Assembly: GCF_000734965.1 (NCBI RefSeq)
Contig: NZ_JMTB01000117.1
Location: forward strand, 1-64,000
Source of the DNA: Trabulsiella guamensis ATCC 49490
GTDB taxonomy: Bacteria > Pseudomonadota > Gammaproteobacteria > Enterobacterales > Enterobacteriaceae
Length of the DNA stretch: 64,000 bases
Reading direction: 5' to 3'
Below are positions 43,215 to 55,034 of this stretch, one piece after another (within the stretch, counting starts at the first letter, position 1; each line of letters opens with the position of its first letter). The position numbers and the translations under genes were made by a program. The notes below the pieces were generated by a model. The model was not told the origin of the DNA. It saw only the letters and a program-made list of their open reading frames with translations, and made no database searches.

Positions 43215-44042
43215 TTGGAAAGCCTGTTAAACCTTCCTCTGGCTGGTGGGGCCAGGGTCAGGATATTACAAATTACAGATACTCACCTGTTTGCTGAGAA
43301 ACATGAAACGCTGTTGGGAGTGAATACCTGGGAAAGTTACCAGGCGGTACTGGAGGCTATCTGTGCCTCACAGCGTGAATGTGATCTGATTGTAGCAACA
43401 GGGGATTTGGCGCAGGATCACTCTTCCGCGGCCTACCAGCATTTCGCTGAAGGCATCGCGGGCTTTGCCGCACCTTGTGTCTGGTTGCCGGGAAATCATG
43501 ATTTCCAGCCAGCGATGTACAGCACCTTACAGGATGCCGGCATCTCTCCCGCAAAGCGTGTACTGGTGGGCGACCACTGGCAGATCCTCATGCTCGACAG
43601 CCAGGTATTTGGCGTCCCGCATGGCGAACTGAGCGACTTCCAGCTTGAATGGCTGGAGCAGAAGCTCGCGGACTCTGCCGAACGCTACACGTTGCTGCTG
43701 TTGCATCATCATCCTCTGCCGTCGGGTTGTAGCTGGCTTGATCAACATAGCCTGCGTAATGCCGGGGCGCTGGATCAGGTGCTGAGTGCGTATCCGCGGG
43801 TCAAAAATCTGCTCTGCGGGCATATTCATCAGGAAATGGACGTTGACTGGAACGGGCGGCGGATGATGGCAACGCCATCCACCTGCGTGCAGTTTAAACC
43901 GCACTGCGCTAATTTTACGCTCGACACTATCGCGCCGGGCTGGCGCTGGATCGAGTTGTGTCCTGACGGCTCGCTGACCACGGAAGTTTGTCGACTCGAA
44001 GCGGCGCAGTTCCGTCCCGATACCGCGTCGGAAGGGTATTAA
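43215..44042 (+). CDS. cpdA: 3',5'-cyclic-AMP phosphodiesterase CpdA
   Basis: 275 residues. Metallophosphoesterase that lowers cAMP. Metal-binding motifs occur in order: 'QITDTHLF', 'VATGDLAQD', 'LPGNHDF' and 'LLCGHIHQE'. Starts with TTG, as in E. coli, preceded by AAGGA; this rare start probably keeps synthesis low. Confidence 0.96.
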   Translation: MESLLNLPLAGGARVRILQITDTHLFAEKHETLLGVNTWESYQAVLEAICASQRECDLIVATGDLAQDHSSAAYQHFAEGIAGFAAPCVWLPGNHDFQPAMYSTLQDAGISPAKRVLVGDHWQILMLDSQVFGVPHGELSDFQLEWLEQKLADSAERYTLLLLHHHPLPSGCSWLDQHSLRNAGALDQVLSAYPRVKNLLCGHIHQEMDVDWNGRRMMATPSTCVQFKPHCANFTLDTIAPGWRWIELCPDGSLTTEVCRLEAAQFRPDTASEGY

Positions 44043-44050
44043 GGTTTCGC

Positions 44051-44626
44051 ATGTCTACGCTTCTTTACTTGCACGGTTTCAACAGTTCGCCTCGCTCAGA
44101 GAAAGCGACGGCCATGAAAGACTGGCTGGCACAGGCGCATCCTGAAATAAATATGGTTATCCCACAGTTACCTGCGTTTCCGGCGGAAGCAGCCGAACTG
44201 CTGGAAGGGTTAGTGCTGGAACTCGGCGGCGAGCCGCTGGGTGTGGTCGGCTCGTCTCTCGGCGGCTATTATGCCACCTGGTTGTCGCAATGCTTTATGC
44301 TGCCCGCCGTGGTGGTTAATCCGGCGATTAAACCCTTTGAACTCTTGCTAAACTATCTCGGTCAGAATGAGAATCCCTACACCGGGGAACAATATGTGCT
44401 AGAGTCACGCCATATTTACGATCTCAAAGTGATGCAGATCGACCCGCTGGAGGCGCCGGATCTTATCTGGCTACTGCAACAGACGGGTGACGAAGTGCTT
44501 GATTACCGCCAGGCCGTTGAGTATTACGCCTCCTGCCGTCAGACGCTGGAGGAGGGCGGTAACCACGCATTTATTGGCTTCGAAGATCATTTCACACAGA
44601 TTATCGATTTCCTGGGTTTGCATTAA
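44051..44626 (+). CDS. yqiA: Esterase YqiA
   Basis: 191 residues, small alpha/beta hydrolase. Nucleophile serine in '[11 protein letters not shown]' near residue 73, N-terminal '[11 protein letters not shown]' oxyanion strand and a late His in '[11 protein letters not shown]'. E. coli YqiA acts on short acyl esters. Lies between cpdA and parE with 8- and 27-bp gaps. Confidence 0.95.
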   Translation: MSTLLYLHGFNSSPRSEKATAMKDWLAQAHPEINMVIPQLPAFPAEAAELLEGLVLELGGEPLGVVGSSLGGYYATWLSQCFMLPAVVVNPAIKPFELLLNYLGQNENPYTGEQYVLESRHIYDLKVMQIDPLEAPDLIWLLQQTGDEVLDYRQAVEYYASCRQTLEEGGNHAFIGFEDHFTQIIDFLGLH

Positions 44627-44635
44627 GCAAACTGA

Positions 44636-46549
<1,914 letters not shown>

Positions 46550-46554
46550 CAAAA

Positions 46555-46583
46555 GGCCCGGTAGCGTTTACGCGTACCGGGCC
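46555..46583. terminator. Hairpin between convergent parE and ygiN
   Basis: GGCCCGGTA...TACCGGGCC, with further CG pairs inside, a strong stem shared by both genes. Confidence 0.8.
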
Positions 46584-46599
46584 AGCAAAGTCACAGGGA

Positions 46600-46914
46600 T
46601 TAAACCCCGTTTTCGAGAATACGGATATGGCTTTCGAGCACGTCCGCTTTAACCGCTTCACTCCACGCTTTCATGTGCGGAGTCTGCAGATGCGCTTCAA
46701 GATGCGCCACCGTCTCCCACAGTTCCACCATCACGATAGAATCCGGGGCTGTCGCCTGAAAGCTGACGCCGGCAGCATGATCGACCATCGGCGCATAGCC
46801 GTGACAGCCTTCTTCTTTTAGCACGGTCGGAATAATTTTCGCGAACTCATCCAGCACTGCCTGACGATGGTGTTGCCCTGGACGGGTGCGGATTTCTGCA
46901 ATCACTGTCAACAT
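46600..46914 (-). CDS. ygiN: Quinol monooxygenase YgiN
   Basis: 104 residues, ABM-fold protein ('MLTVIAEIRTRPGQHHRQAV' start; conserved 'VMVELWETVAHLEAHLQTPH'). E. coli YgiN oxidises menadiol and works with the quinone reductase MdaB, encoded next to it. 35 bp after mdaB, same transcript. Confidence 0.95.
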   Translation of the reverse strand: MLTVIAEIRTRPGQHHRQAVLDEFAKIIPTVLKEEGCHGYAPMVDHAAGVSFQATAPDSIVMVELWETVAHLEAHLQTPHMKAWSEAVKADVLESHIRILENGV

Positions 46915-46949
46915 GGTTAACTCAACTCCTTTGTTTTACCTGCGTCTAG

Positions 46950-47531
46950 TTAACCAAAAATCTCCGTCAGATGCTTGCGATATTCTGCGATATACGTGGG
47001 GACGTCAGGCATTTTAATCACGTCGTGAACGATAAACGTCGGCAATGCTTCCATTCCGAGGAATTGATTAGCTTTATGGAACGGCAGGTAAACACCGTCA
47101 ACGCCAACACCGTGGAAGAACTGCGCTTCGTCAGAAAACGCTTCAGCAGGTGCGTTCCAGGTGAGCGACAGCATGTATTTTTTGCCCTGAATCAGACCGC
47201 CGGAACCGTATTTTTTGCTGGCGTCAGAACGGGTACGGCCATCACTGGCATACAGGGAACCATGACCTTCGGTGAAGACATCATCGATGTACTTTTTGAC
47301 TGTCCATGGCGCGCCCATCCACCATCCCGGCATCTGCCAGATAATGACGTCAGCCCAGAGGAATTTTTGTACCTCTTCTTTGATGTCATAGTCGCTGTCA
47401 GCACGAACGACTTTAACATCATGCCCGGCGTCGCGCAGAACGCCGTCCGCGACCTCGGTCAGGGTGTCATTTAACTGGCCGTTGGAATGGGCGAATTTTT
47501 TCGCACCGTTAATAATCAAAATGTTGCTCAT
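46950..47531 (-). CDS. mdaB: NADPH:quinone reductase MdaB
   Basis: 193 residues, FAD-containing flavodoxin-fold enzyme ('LIINGAKKFAHSNGQLN', 'WQMPGWWMGAPWTVKKYIDD'). It reduces quinones by two electrons and supports resistance to quinone-like drugs. The start is set at 'MSNILIING' by comparison with E. coli; the long open frame upstream is not coding. Confidence 0.96.
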   Translation of the reverse strand: MSNILIINGAKKFAHSNGQLNDTLTEVADGVLRDAGHDVKVVRADSDYDIKEEVQKFLWADVIIWQMPGWWMGAPWTVKKYIDDVFTEGHGSLYASDGRTRSDASKKYGSGGLIQGKKYMLSLTWNAPAEAFSDEAQFFHGVGVDGVYLPFHKANQFLGMEALPTFIVHDVIKMPDVPTYIAEYRKHLTEIFG

Positions 47532-47640
47532 GTTTGGTCCCCAATATAACGAGTTTGGCAGTGATAATACGCGAACTAACGAAAGGGGAAAATGAGCAAA
47601 ATGTGCAAAGTCTTTTGCGCTGAGTGCAATAATTAGCCGT

Positions 47641-48990
47641 TTACCACGACACGCACGCGATAAATCCCCCTTCCGGCGCATTGTCAAAGGTAACCGACAT
47701 CTGGTGCAGTGCGGCAATGCGACGAACAATAGACAACCCGAGTCCGCTACCGGTTTGATCTTGTCCCGGCGGGCGATAGAAACGCTCGCCAATGCGCGCC
47801 AGCGCCTCTTCACTCACGCCAGGGCCGTTATCGCGAACGGTAAACTGGCAGGCGCTGAGGGTAACATCGACATGGCTACCGCGGGGGCTGTAGCGAATGG
47901 CGTTATCAAGCAGGTTCCGCACCAGCAGGCTGAGCAGCAGAGGCTGTCCGGGATGCACCACGCCCTGCGCTTCAGTGTGCAGACGCACGTCGATGCCGGC
48001 AGTCTGCGCGCAAGCGTAAATATCAATCACCGCCGATTGCAGCAGATCTTCCATCGGGACTGGCGTGATGTCATCGGGCTGCGATAGCGAATCAAGGCGC
48101 GACAGCGTCAGTAACTGTTCGACCAGTCTTGATGCGCGATCGATGCCGGTGTGCAACTGGGCGAGCGCCTTTTCCCGGGCGTCAGGATCGTCCACCGAGA
48201 GTTGCGCCACTTCGGTCTGGACTTTCAGCGCCGTCAGTGGGCTGCGCAGTTCGTGTGCGGCGTCAGAGGTGAAGCGGCGTTCGCGCACTACCATATTATG
48301 CGTCCGCTGAAATAACTGATTCAGCGCATCCACCAGTGGACGCACTTCGCTGGGAACCCCTTCTGTGCCGATGGGCTCAGCCGATTCCGGCGAGCGCAAT
48401 TGCAGCGAACGGGTGATCCTTTTCAGCGGCGACAGTTCACGGCTCAGCAGCACGAACAGCAGAATGAGCATCAGTGGCAGCGCAATCAACCAGGGTGTCA
48501 GCTGCGAGGTGATGATATCCAGCGCCATCTCCTGGCGGTAATCCCACTCCTGACCGACGGCGATGCGATGTTGCCCGTCGCGCGTCGTCAGCCAGAGAAA
48601 ACGCCATGCGTCGTCATCGTCCTTCAGTTGACCATCGTTGAAGCCATCGCGACGATAGTCATAAAGAATGTCGCGCCCGTTTTCGCCGTCGTCGAGCAGA
48701 CGTTTGCCGTCGGCGGTGAAAATGGCAAAAGCCAGCGCGTCATCATCCAGATGACCGTGCTTGATTTTTTTACGCTCCGCCACTGTCGGGGTAAGTGAAT
48801 GCACACTTGCAAAATCCATCGCGCTGAGGCGTTTGGCGAACAGCATTTGCTGGGTGTCGAACAGCTTGTCGAGTTTTTCTGAGGTTTGTTGCCAGGCGAA
48901 AAAGCTGGCACAGCCCCAGGCAATGAGCGTCAGTAGTAAAAACAGCAGGGTCAGCCGCAGACGGAGGCTGAGCTGGCGAATCAGAATCAT
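47641..48990 (-). CDS. qseC: Sensor histidine kinase QseC
   Basis: 449 residues. Two membrane spans (about 12-33 and 163-183) flank a periplasmic sensor; HAMP; phospho-acceptor His246 in '[15 protein letters not shown]'; ATPase motifs 'LLDNAIRY', 'VRDNGPGV' and 'GSGLGLSIV'. In E. coli/Salmonella it reports autoinducer-3 and catecholamine signals and dephosphorylates or phosphorylates QseB. Starts four bases inside the end of qseB. Confidence 0.97.
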   Translation of the reverse strand: MILIRQLSLRLRLTLLFLLLTLIAWGCASFFAWQQTSEKLDKLFDTQQMLFAKRLSAMDFASVHSLTPTVAERKKIKHGHLDDDALAFAIFTADGKRLLDDGENGRDILYDYRRDGFNDGQLKDDDDAWRFLWLTTRDGQHRIAVGQEWDYRQEMALDIITSQLTPWLIALPLMLILLFVLLSRELSPLKRITRSLQLRSPESAEPIGTEGVPSEVRPLVDALNQLFQRTHNMVVRERRFTSDAAHELRSPLTALKVQTEVAQLSVDDPDAREKALAQLHTGIDRASRLVEQLLTLSRLDSLSQPDDITPVPMEDLLQSAVIDIYACAQTAGIDVRLHTEAQGVVHPGQPLLLSLLVRNLLDNAIRYSPRGSHVDVTLSACQFTVRDNGPGVSEEALARIGERFYRPPGQDQTGSGLGLSIVRRIAALHQMSVTFDNAPEGGFIACVSW

Positions 48991-49646
48991 ACATCACCTA
49001 AGGTGTAACCGATGCCGTGCACCGTGCGAATAAAATCAGTACCGAGCTTGCGGCGAAGATGGTGAACATGGACTTCTACGGCGTTGCTCGACACGTCGTC
49101 ATCCCAGTTATACAGCTTCTCTTCAATGAGCTTACGCGGAAGCACGCGACCGGCGTTGCGTAGCAGCAACTCCAGCAGGGCAAACTCTTTTGGTTTGAGC
49201 GCCAGCGGCTCACCGGATAACGTCGCTGTCCGTTTTCCCGGATCGAGCGTGACCGCGCCGTGACGAAGTTCATTGCTCGACTGACCATGCGAACGACGAA
49301 TCAGCGCTTCGAGGCGAGCCGCCACTTCAATCAGCGCAAAAGGTTTGCACAGGTAGTCATCGGCGCCGAGACGTAACCCTTCCACGCGCTGCGACAGCGC
49401 ATCGCGGGCGGTGAGGATCAGCACTGGTTCACTGTGGCCCTTATCGCGCCATTCGCGCAGGATATCCAGCCCGTCAATACCAGGCAGGGAGAGATCGAGG
49501 ATCACCGCATCGTACGGCGCGACGTACAACGCGGCTTTGCCTTCGTCGCCGCGGGTGAACCAGTCGAGGCTGAAGCCCATTTTGCTCAGACCCGCTTTAA
49601 GTCCATCGCCAATAAGTTTGTCGTCTTCTACCAGTAAAATGCGCAT
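48987..49646 (-). CDS. qseB: Response regulator QseB
   Basis: 219 residues, OmpR/PhoB type. Receiver with Asp51 in '[10 protein letters not shown]' and acidic pocket 'VEDD'; winged-helix DNA-binding end '[17 protein letters not shown]'. Governs flagellar and virulence genes in relatives and its own operon. Divergent from ygiW; the 148-bp gap should hold QseB sites. Confidence 0.97.
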   Translation of the reverse strand: MRILLVEDDKLIGDGLKAGLSKMGFSLDWFTRGDEGKAALYVAPYDAVILDLSLPGIDGLDILREWRDKGHSEPVLILTARDALSQRVEGLRLGADDYLCKPFALIEVAARLEALIRRSHGQSSNELRHGAVTLDPGKRTATLSGEPLALKPKEFALLELLLRNAGRVLPRKLIEEKLYNWDDDVSSNAVEVHVHHLRRKLGTDFIRTVHGIGYTLGDV

Positions 49647-49794
49647 AAGATCGTCCTTGTACAGCGTTTATGCTCTCAGTAAACCCGGCAGAACAGACGC
49701 TGTACAGCAAAAAAAATTCTTTTTTTGCCTTAAGAAGTTGTTAAGTTTTACCCTGTGTAATGGACGTCACAGAGAAGAGAAAGGAGAGTAAAAA

Positions 49795-50190
49795 ATGAAA
49801 AAATTAGCGGCTATGACAGCCATTCTGGCTCTGATGTCTGCTCCGGTGTTTGCGGCGAATCAGGGAGGCTTTACTGGTCCTGGCGCGAGCACCACGCAAA
49901 CGCAGGGCGGCGGATTCCAGGGGCCAGACGGCTCCGTCACCACCGTTGAAAACGCCAAATCCCTGCGCGATGATACCTGGGTGACGCTGCGCGGCAACAT
50001 TGTTGAGCGTATTTCTGACGATCTGTATGTCTTTAAAGACGCCAGTGGGACGATCAATGTCGATATCGATCACAAGCGCTGGAACGGCGTCACCGTCACC
50101 CCGCAGGACAAGGTTGAGATCCGCGGTGAAGTCGATAAAGACTGGAACTCGGTGGAAATCGACGTCAAACAGATCAGCAAAACGAACTAA
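49795..50190 (+). CDS. ygiW: Periplasmic OB-fold stress protein YgiW (VisP type)
   Basis: 131 residues with signal peptide 'MKKLAAMTAILALMSAPVFA'. BOF (bacterial OB-fold) domain: 'DDTWVTLRGNIVERI' to 'VDKDWNSVEIDVKQI'. Related proteins bind ligands in the periplasm and give stress resistance and virulence in Salmonella (VisP). Divergent from qseBC and in E. coli regulated by QseB. AAGGAG is six to eleven bases upstream of the ATG. Confidence 0.95.
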   Translation: MKKLAAMTAILALMSAPVFAANQGGFTGPGASTTQTQGGGFQGPDGSVTTVENAKSLRDDTWVTLRGNIVERISDDLYVFKDASGTINVDIDHKRWNGVTVTPQDKVEIRGEVDKDWNSVEIDVKQISKTN

Positions 50191-50218
50191 GTTATTTCGT
50201 TAACGCAGCACCCTTTTC

Positions 50219-50255
50219 CATCCGGACGAGAGATCGCCCGGATGTCTGTTATTTT
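50219..50255 (+). terminator. Terminator-like hairpin after ygiW
   Basis: CATCCGG ... CCGGATG with TGTTATTTT after it. Confidence 0.65.
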
Positions 50256-50357
50256 CACGCCAGACGCCCCTGTGACTCGGCGCGCCAGATAGGGTATTAT
50301 CGCGGGTAGTTTTGCCGCCTGCACCAGACCGGCGCATATATTAAGGAATCACAGTTA

Positions 50358-52616
50358 ATGAGCGATATGGCAGAGCGCCTTGCGCTGCATGAATTTACGG
50401 AAAACGCCTATCTCAATTACTCCATGTACGTCATCATGGATCGCGCGTTGCCGTTCATTGGTGATGGCCTGAAGCCGGTTCAACGTCGCATCGTGTATGC
50501 GATGTCTGAGCTGGGTTTGAACGCCAGCGCCAAGTTTAAAAAATCCGCCCGTACCGTCGGTGACGTACTCGGTAAATATCATCCGCATGGCGACAGCGCC
50601 TGTTATGAAGCGATGGTGCTGATGGCGCAGCCGTTCTCCTACCGCTACCCGCTGGTTGACGGGCAGGGGAACTGGGGGGCGCCGGATGATCCGAAGTCCT
50701 TCGCCGCCATGCGTTATACCGAATCCCGCCTGTCGAAATACGCTGAAGTGCTGCTGGGTGAACTGGGGCAGGGTACCGTTGACTGGGTGCCGAACTTTGA
50801 CGGCACGCTGCAGGAGCCGAAAATGCTGCCTGCGCGTCTGCCCAACATCCTGCTGAACGGCACCACCGGCATCGCCGTCGGGATGGCGACGGACATACCG
50901 CCGCACAACCTGCGCGAAGTTGCCAGCGCGGCGATTGCTCTTATCGAAAAACCGAAAACCTCGCTGGATGAACTGCTGGATATCGTGCACGGGCCGGACT
51001 TCCCGACGGAAGCGGAAATCATTACCCCGCGTGCCGAAATCCGCAAAATCTACCAGAACGGTCGTGGCTCCGTACGCATGCGCGCGGTGTGGAAAAAAGA
51101 GGACGGCGCCGTGGTGATTACCGCGCTGCCGCACCAGGTTTCCGGTGCCCGCGTGCTGGAGCAAATCGCCAGCCAGATGCGTAATAAAAAGCTGCCGATG
51201 GTTGACGATCTGCGCGACGAGTCCGATCACGAAAATCCGACGCGTCTGGTGATTGTGCCGCGTTCCAACCGTGTCGACATGGAGCAGGTGATGAACCACC
51301 TGTTTGCCACGACGGATCTGGAAAAAAGCTACCGCATCAACCTTAACATGATCGGTCTGGATGGTCGCCCGGCGGTGAAAAACCTGCTGGAGATCCTGAC
51401 AGAGTGGCTGGCGTTCCGTCGCGATACCGTGACCCGCCGTCTTAACTATCGTCTGGAGCGTGTGCTGCGCCGCCTGCATATCCTTGAAGGTTTGCTGATT
51501 GCGTTCCTCAACATTGACGAAGTGATCCACATTATTCGCAGCGAAGACGAGCCGAAGCCGGTGCTGATGTCGCGGTTCGGCATCAGCGAAACGCAGGCCG
51601 AAGCCATCCTCGAACTGAAACTGCGCCATCTCGCCAAACTGGAAGAGATGAAAATTCGCGGCGAACAGAGCGATCTGGAAAAAGAACGCGATCAGATCCA
51701 GGCGATCCTCGCCTCTGAACGTAAAATGAATACCCTGCTGAAAAAAGAGTTGCAGGCGGATGCCGAAGCTTATGGTGACGACCGCCGTTCTCCGCTGTAC
51801 GAGCGCGAAGAAGCGAAGGCAATGAATGAGCACGACATGTTGCCGTCAGAACCGGTGACCATCGTGCTGTCGCAGATGGGTTGGGTCCGCAGCGCGAAAG
51901 GCCACGACATCGATGCCCAGGGGCTCAGCTATAAATCCGGCGACAGCTGGAAAGCCTCGGCGAAAGGCAAGAGCAACCAGCCAGTGGTGTTTATCGATAC
52001 CACCGGCCGCAGTTACGCGCTCGACCCGATCACGCTGCCATCGGCGCGTGGCCAGGGCGAACCACTGACCGGCAAGCTGACCCTGCCGCCGGGTGCGACG
52101 GTTGAACATATGTTGATGGAAGGGGACGACCAAAAACTGTTGATGGCGTCTGACGCCGGTTACGGTTTTGTCTGCACCTTTAACGATCTGGTGGCGCGTA
52201 ACCGTGCTGGTAAAGCGGTGATTTCTCTGCCAGAAAACGCGCAGGTGATGCCGCCGGTGGTCATTGAAAATGATGCCGACATGCTGCTGGCGATCACCAC
52301 CGCCGGTCGTATGCTCATGTTCCCGGTGAGCGATTTGCCGGAGCTGTCGAAAGGTAAGGGCAATAAAATCATCAACATCTCTTCGGCAGATGCCGCCAAA
52401 GGTCTCGATGGCCTGGCGCACCTCTATTTACTGCCGCCGCAAAGCACGCTGACCATCCACGTTGGTAAGCGTAAGATTAAGCTGCGTCCGGAAGAGTTGC
52501 AGAAAGTCACTGGTGAACGTGGACGCCGCGGTACGCTGATGCGTGGCCTGCAAAAAATCGATCGCATTGACATCGACTCACCGAAGCGCCCTGACGCTGG
52601 CGATAGCGAAGAGTAA
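50358..52616 (+). CDS. parC: DNA topoisomerase IV subunit A
   Basis: 752 residues. Catalytic Tyr120 in '[10 protein letters not shown]'; the quinolone region reads '[13 protein letters not shown]', so Ser80 and Glu84 are the wild-type, quinolone-susceptible residues. Coiled-coil tower near '[20 protein letters not shown]' and a C-terminal beta-pinwheel for DNA wrapping. Partner of ParE at 44654. Confidence 0.98.
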   Translation: MSDMAERLALHEFTENAYLNYSMYVIMDRALPFIGDGLKPVQRRIVYAMSELGLNASAKFKKSARTVGDVLGKYHPHGDSACYEAMVLMAQPFSYRYPLVDGQGNWGAPDDPKSFAAMRYTESRLSKYAEVLLGELGQGTVDWVPNFDGTLQEPKMLPARLPNILLNGTTGIAVGMATDIPPHNLREVASAAIALIEKPKTSLDELLDIVHGPDFPTEAEIITPRAEIRKIYQNGRGSVRMRAVWKKEDGAVVITALPHQVSGARVLEQIASQMRNKKLPMVDDLRDESDHENPTRLVIVPRSNRVDMEQVMNHLFATTDLEKSYRINLNMIGLDGRPAVKNLLEILTEWLAFRRDTVTRRLNYRLERVLRRLHILEGLLIAFLNIDEVIHIIRSEDEPKPVLMSRFGISETQAEAILELKLRHLAKLEEMKIRGEQSDLEKERDQIQAILASERKMNTLLKKELQADAEAYGDDRRSPLYEREEAKAMNEHDMLPSEPVTIVLSQMGWVRSAKGHDIDAQGLSYKSGDSWKASAKGKSNQPVVFIDTTGRSYALDPITLPSARGQGEPLTGKLTLPPGATVEHMLMEGDDQKLLMASDAGYGFVCTFNDLVARNRAGKAVISLPENAQVMPPVVIENDADMLLAITTAGRMLMFPVSDLPELSKGKGNKIINISSADAAKGLDGLAHLYLLPPQSTLTIHVGKRKIKLRPEELQKVTGERGRRGTLMRGLQKIDRIDIDSPKRPDAGDSEE

Positions 52617-52621
52617 AAACA

Positions 52622-52648
52622 AACGCCCCGACTTTTGAGGGGCGTGTT
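52622..52648 (+). terminator. Terminator between parC and plsC
   Basis: AACGCCCC-GACTTTTGA-GGGGCGTGTT; a short stem with weak T-content. Confidence 0.7.
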
Positions 52649-52692
52649 AGAATTTGCGGTAAGACCCAAGGGCCTGGGTTTCAGAGGATGTT

Positions 52693-53430
52693 ATGTTATT
52701 AATTTTTCGATTAATCATCGTCGTGATCTACTGCATTCTGGTATGCATTTTTGGCTGCATTTACTGTCTGTTCAGTCCACGCAATCCCAAACATGTTGCG
52801 ACGTTTGGTCATATGTTTGGCCGGCTTGCGCCGCTTTTTGGTTTGAAGGTGGAACTGCGTAAACCCGCTGATGCGGAAAGTTACGGTAATGCCATTTACA
52901 TTGCTAACCACCAGAACAACTACGATATGGTGACGGCATCAAGCATTGTTCAGCCGCCAACGGTCACCGTCGGGAAAAAAAGCCTGTTGTGGATCCCGTT
53001 TTTTGGTCAGTTGTACTGGCTGACGGGCAACTTGCTGATTGACCGCAACAACCGTGCGAAAGCGCATGGCACCATTGCGGAAGTGGTCAAAAACTTCAAA
53101 AAACGCAAGATTTCATTCTGGATGTTCCCGGAAGGAACGCGCAGCCGTGGTCGTGGTTTGCTGCCGTTTAAAACGGGCGCCTTTCACGCTGCACTGGCTG
53201 CAGGGGTGCCAATTATTCCTGTGTGCGTTTCCAATACTTCTAATAAAATTAACCTCAACCGCCTGAATAACGGTCTGGTGATTGTGGAGATGCTCCCGCC
53301 CATCGATACCAGCAAATGGGGCAAAGATCAGGTTCGTGCTCTGGCCACCCATTGCCGCGAGGTCATGGCTGCGAAGATTGCAGAGCTTGATCAGGAAGTT
53401 GCGCTGCGGGAAGCGAGCGAAAAACGCTAA
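52693..53430 (+). CDS. plsC: 1-acyl-glycerol-3-phosphate acyltransferase PlsC
   Basis: 245 residues. N-terminal membrane anchor ('LIFRLIIVVIYCILVCIFGC'), catalytic 'NHQNNYD' (HX4D) near 73-79 and 'FPEGTRSRGRG' near 146. It converts lysophosphatidic acid to phosphatidic acid, the step after PlsY (19705). Confidence 0.97.
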   Translation: MLLIFRLIIVVIYCILVCIFGCIYCLFSPRNPKHVATFGHMFGRLAPLFGLKVELRKPADAESYGNAIYIANHQNNYDMVTASSIVQPPTVTVGKKSLLWIPFFGQLYWLTGNLLIDRNNRAKAHGTIAEVVKNFKKRKISFWMFPEGTRSRGRGLLPFKTGAFHAALAAGVPIIPVCVSNTSNKINLNRLNNGLVIVEMLPPIDTSKWGKDQVRALATHCREVMAAKIAELDQEVALREASEKR

Positions 53431-53484
53431 TCGGCGGGAAACGAATTCCCTCCTTCTGTTTTGTCAGTATTTCATGGAGTCTCT

Positions 53485-54897
53485 ATGTCACTCAGTCGGC
53501 GTCAGTTCATTCAGGCCTCGGGGCTGGCACTGTGTGCCGGAGCCGTGCCGCTGAGGGCAAACGCCGCGGGACAGCAGCAGGCATTGCCGATCCCGCCGTT
53601 AGTTGAGTCCCGCCATGGTCAGCCGATCTTCTTAACCCTGCAACGCGCGCACTGGTCGTTTACCCAGGGCACGCGTGCGCCGGTATGGGGCATCAATGGC
53701 CGTTATCTCGGGCCGACGATTCGCGTCTGGAATGGTGATGACGCCAAGCTGATTTACAGCAACCGCCTGTCGGAGAACGTGGCAATGACCATCAGCGGGT
53801 TACAGGTGCCCGGGCCGCTCATTGGCGGGGCGGCGCGCATGATGTCACCCAACGCTGACTGGGCACCGGTACTGCCGATTCGACAGAATGCGGCGACGCT
53901 GTGGTATCACGCCAACACACCGAACCATATGGCGCAGCAGGTCTACAACGGTCTTGCGGGCATGTGGCTGGTTGAAGACGAAGTGAGTAAGTCCTTACCC
54001 ATTCCGAACCACTACGGCGTTGATGACTTCCCGGTGATTATTCAGGACAAGCGCCTTGATAACTTCGGCACGCCGGAATACAGCGAGCCGGGCAACGGCG
54101 GTTTTGTTGGTGATACGCTGCTGGTAAATGGTGTGCAAAGCCCGTATGTCGAGGTGTCCCGTGGCTGGGTGCGTTTGCGTTTGCTGAATGCGTCGAACGC
54201 GCGCCGCTATCAGTTGCAAATGAGTGACGGACGTCCGCTGCATGTCATTTCCGGCGATCAGGGCTTTTTACCAGCACCGGTGTCAGTGAAACAATTGTCG
54301 CTGGCGCCAGGCGAGCGTCGTGAAGTGCTGGTGGATATGACCAACGGCGATGAAGTGTCGATTACTTGCGGTGAAGCCGCCAGTATTGTCGATCGTATTC
54401 GCGGCTTCTTTGAGCCGTCGAGTATTCTGATTTCTACCTTAGTGCTGACCTTGCGCCCAACCGGGCTGCTGCCGCTGGTCACTGACAGCCTGCCGATGCG
54501 ACTGCTGCCATCGGAAATCATGTCCGGCACGCCGATTCGCAGTCGCGATATTACACTTGGCGAAGATCCGGGCATTAACGGTCAGTTGTGGGATCCGAAG
54601 CGCATTGATATTACCGCGCAGCAGGGAACCTGGGAGCGCTGGACGGTACGCGCCGACCTGCCGCAGTCATTCCATATTGAAGGCGTGATGTTCCAGATCC
54701 GCAACGTTAACGGCGCGATGCCATTCCCGGAAGATCGCGGCTGGAAGGATACGGTGTGGATAGACGGTCAGGTGGAGTTGCTGGTGTATTATGGTCAGCC
54801 GTCATGGCCGCATTTCCCGTTCCAGTTCGTGAGCCAGACGCTGGAAATGGCCGATCGCGGTTCGATTGGGCAAATGTTGGTGAACCCGGCGCCGTAA
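53485..54897 (+). CDS. ftsP: Cell-division protein FtsP (SufI)
   Basis: 470 residues. Tat signal peptide 'SLSRRQFIQASGLALCAGAV'; multicopper-oxidase fold with three cupredoxin domains, but the copper ligands of active enzymes are largely missing in the C-terminal part, as in E. coli FtsP. It protects the divisome under stress. Starts at 53485, which gives the SRRQF motif at residue 4. Confidence 0.96.
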   Translation: MSLSRRQFIQASGLALCAGAVPLRANAAGQQQALPIPPLVESRHGQPIFLTLQRAHWSFTQGTRAPVWGINGRYLGPTIRVWNGDDAKLIYSNRLSENVAMTISGLQVPGPLIGGAARMMSPNADWAPVLPIRQNAATLWYHANTPNHMAQQVYNGLAGMWLVEDEVSKSLPIPNHYGVDDFPVIIQDKRLDNFGTPEYSEPGNGGFVGDTLLVNGVQSPYVEVSRGWVRLRLLNASNARRYQLQMSDGRPLHVISGDQGFLPAPVSVKQLSLAPGERREVLVDMTNGDEVSITCGEAASIVDRIRGFFEPSSILISTLVLTLRPTGLLPLVTDSLPMRLLPSEIMSGTPIRSRDITLGEDPGINGQLWDPKRIDITAQQGTWERWTVRADLPQSFHIEGVMFQIRNVNGAMPFPEDRGWKDTVWIDGQVELLVYYGQPSWPHFPFQFVSQTLEMADRGSIGQMLVNPAP

Positions 54898-54917
54898 ATC
54901 GCCCGCCAGTCACGCAG

Positions 54918-54943
54918 GCCCGGTAAGCGCAGCGCCACCGGGC
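54918..54943. repeat. REP-type palindromic repeat
   Basis: GCCCGGTAAGCGCAGCGCCA is followed by CCGGGC, the shape of an enterobacterial REP unit, between ftsP and ygiQ. Confidence 0.75.
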
Positions 54944-55034
54944 ATTACCCTGCCCGACATAATACCCCTTCATTTCCCACAATGATCCAGCGTATAATCG
55001 CCGCCCTTTTGTTTGTTTTTTCTTCGGAAGCATT

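Noticed and set aside
50355-51833. Long open frame antisense to parC (492 codons)
   Set aside because: Shadow of the GC-rich coding strand of parC; histidine-rich, no family resemblance.
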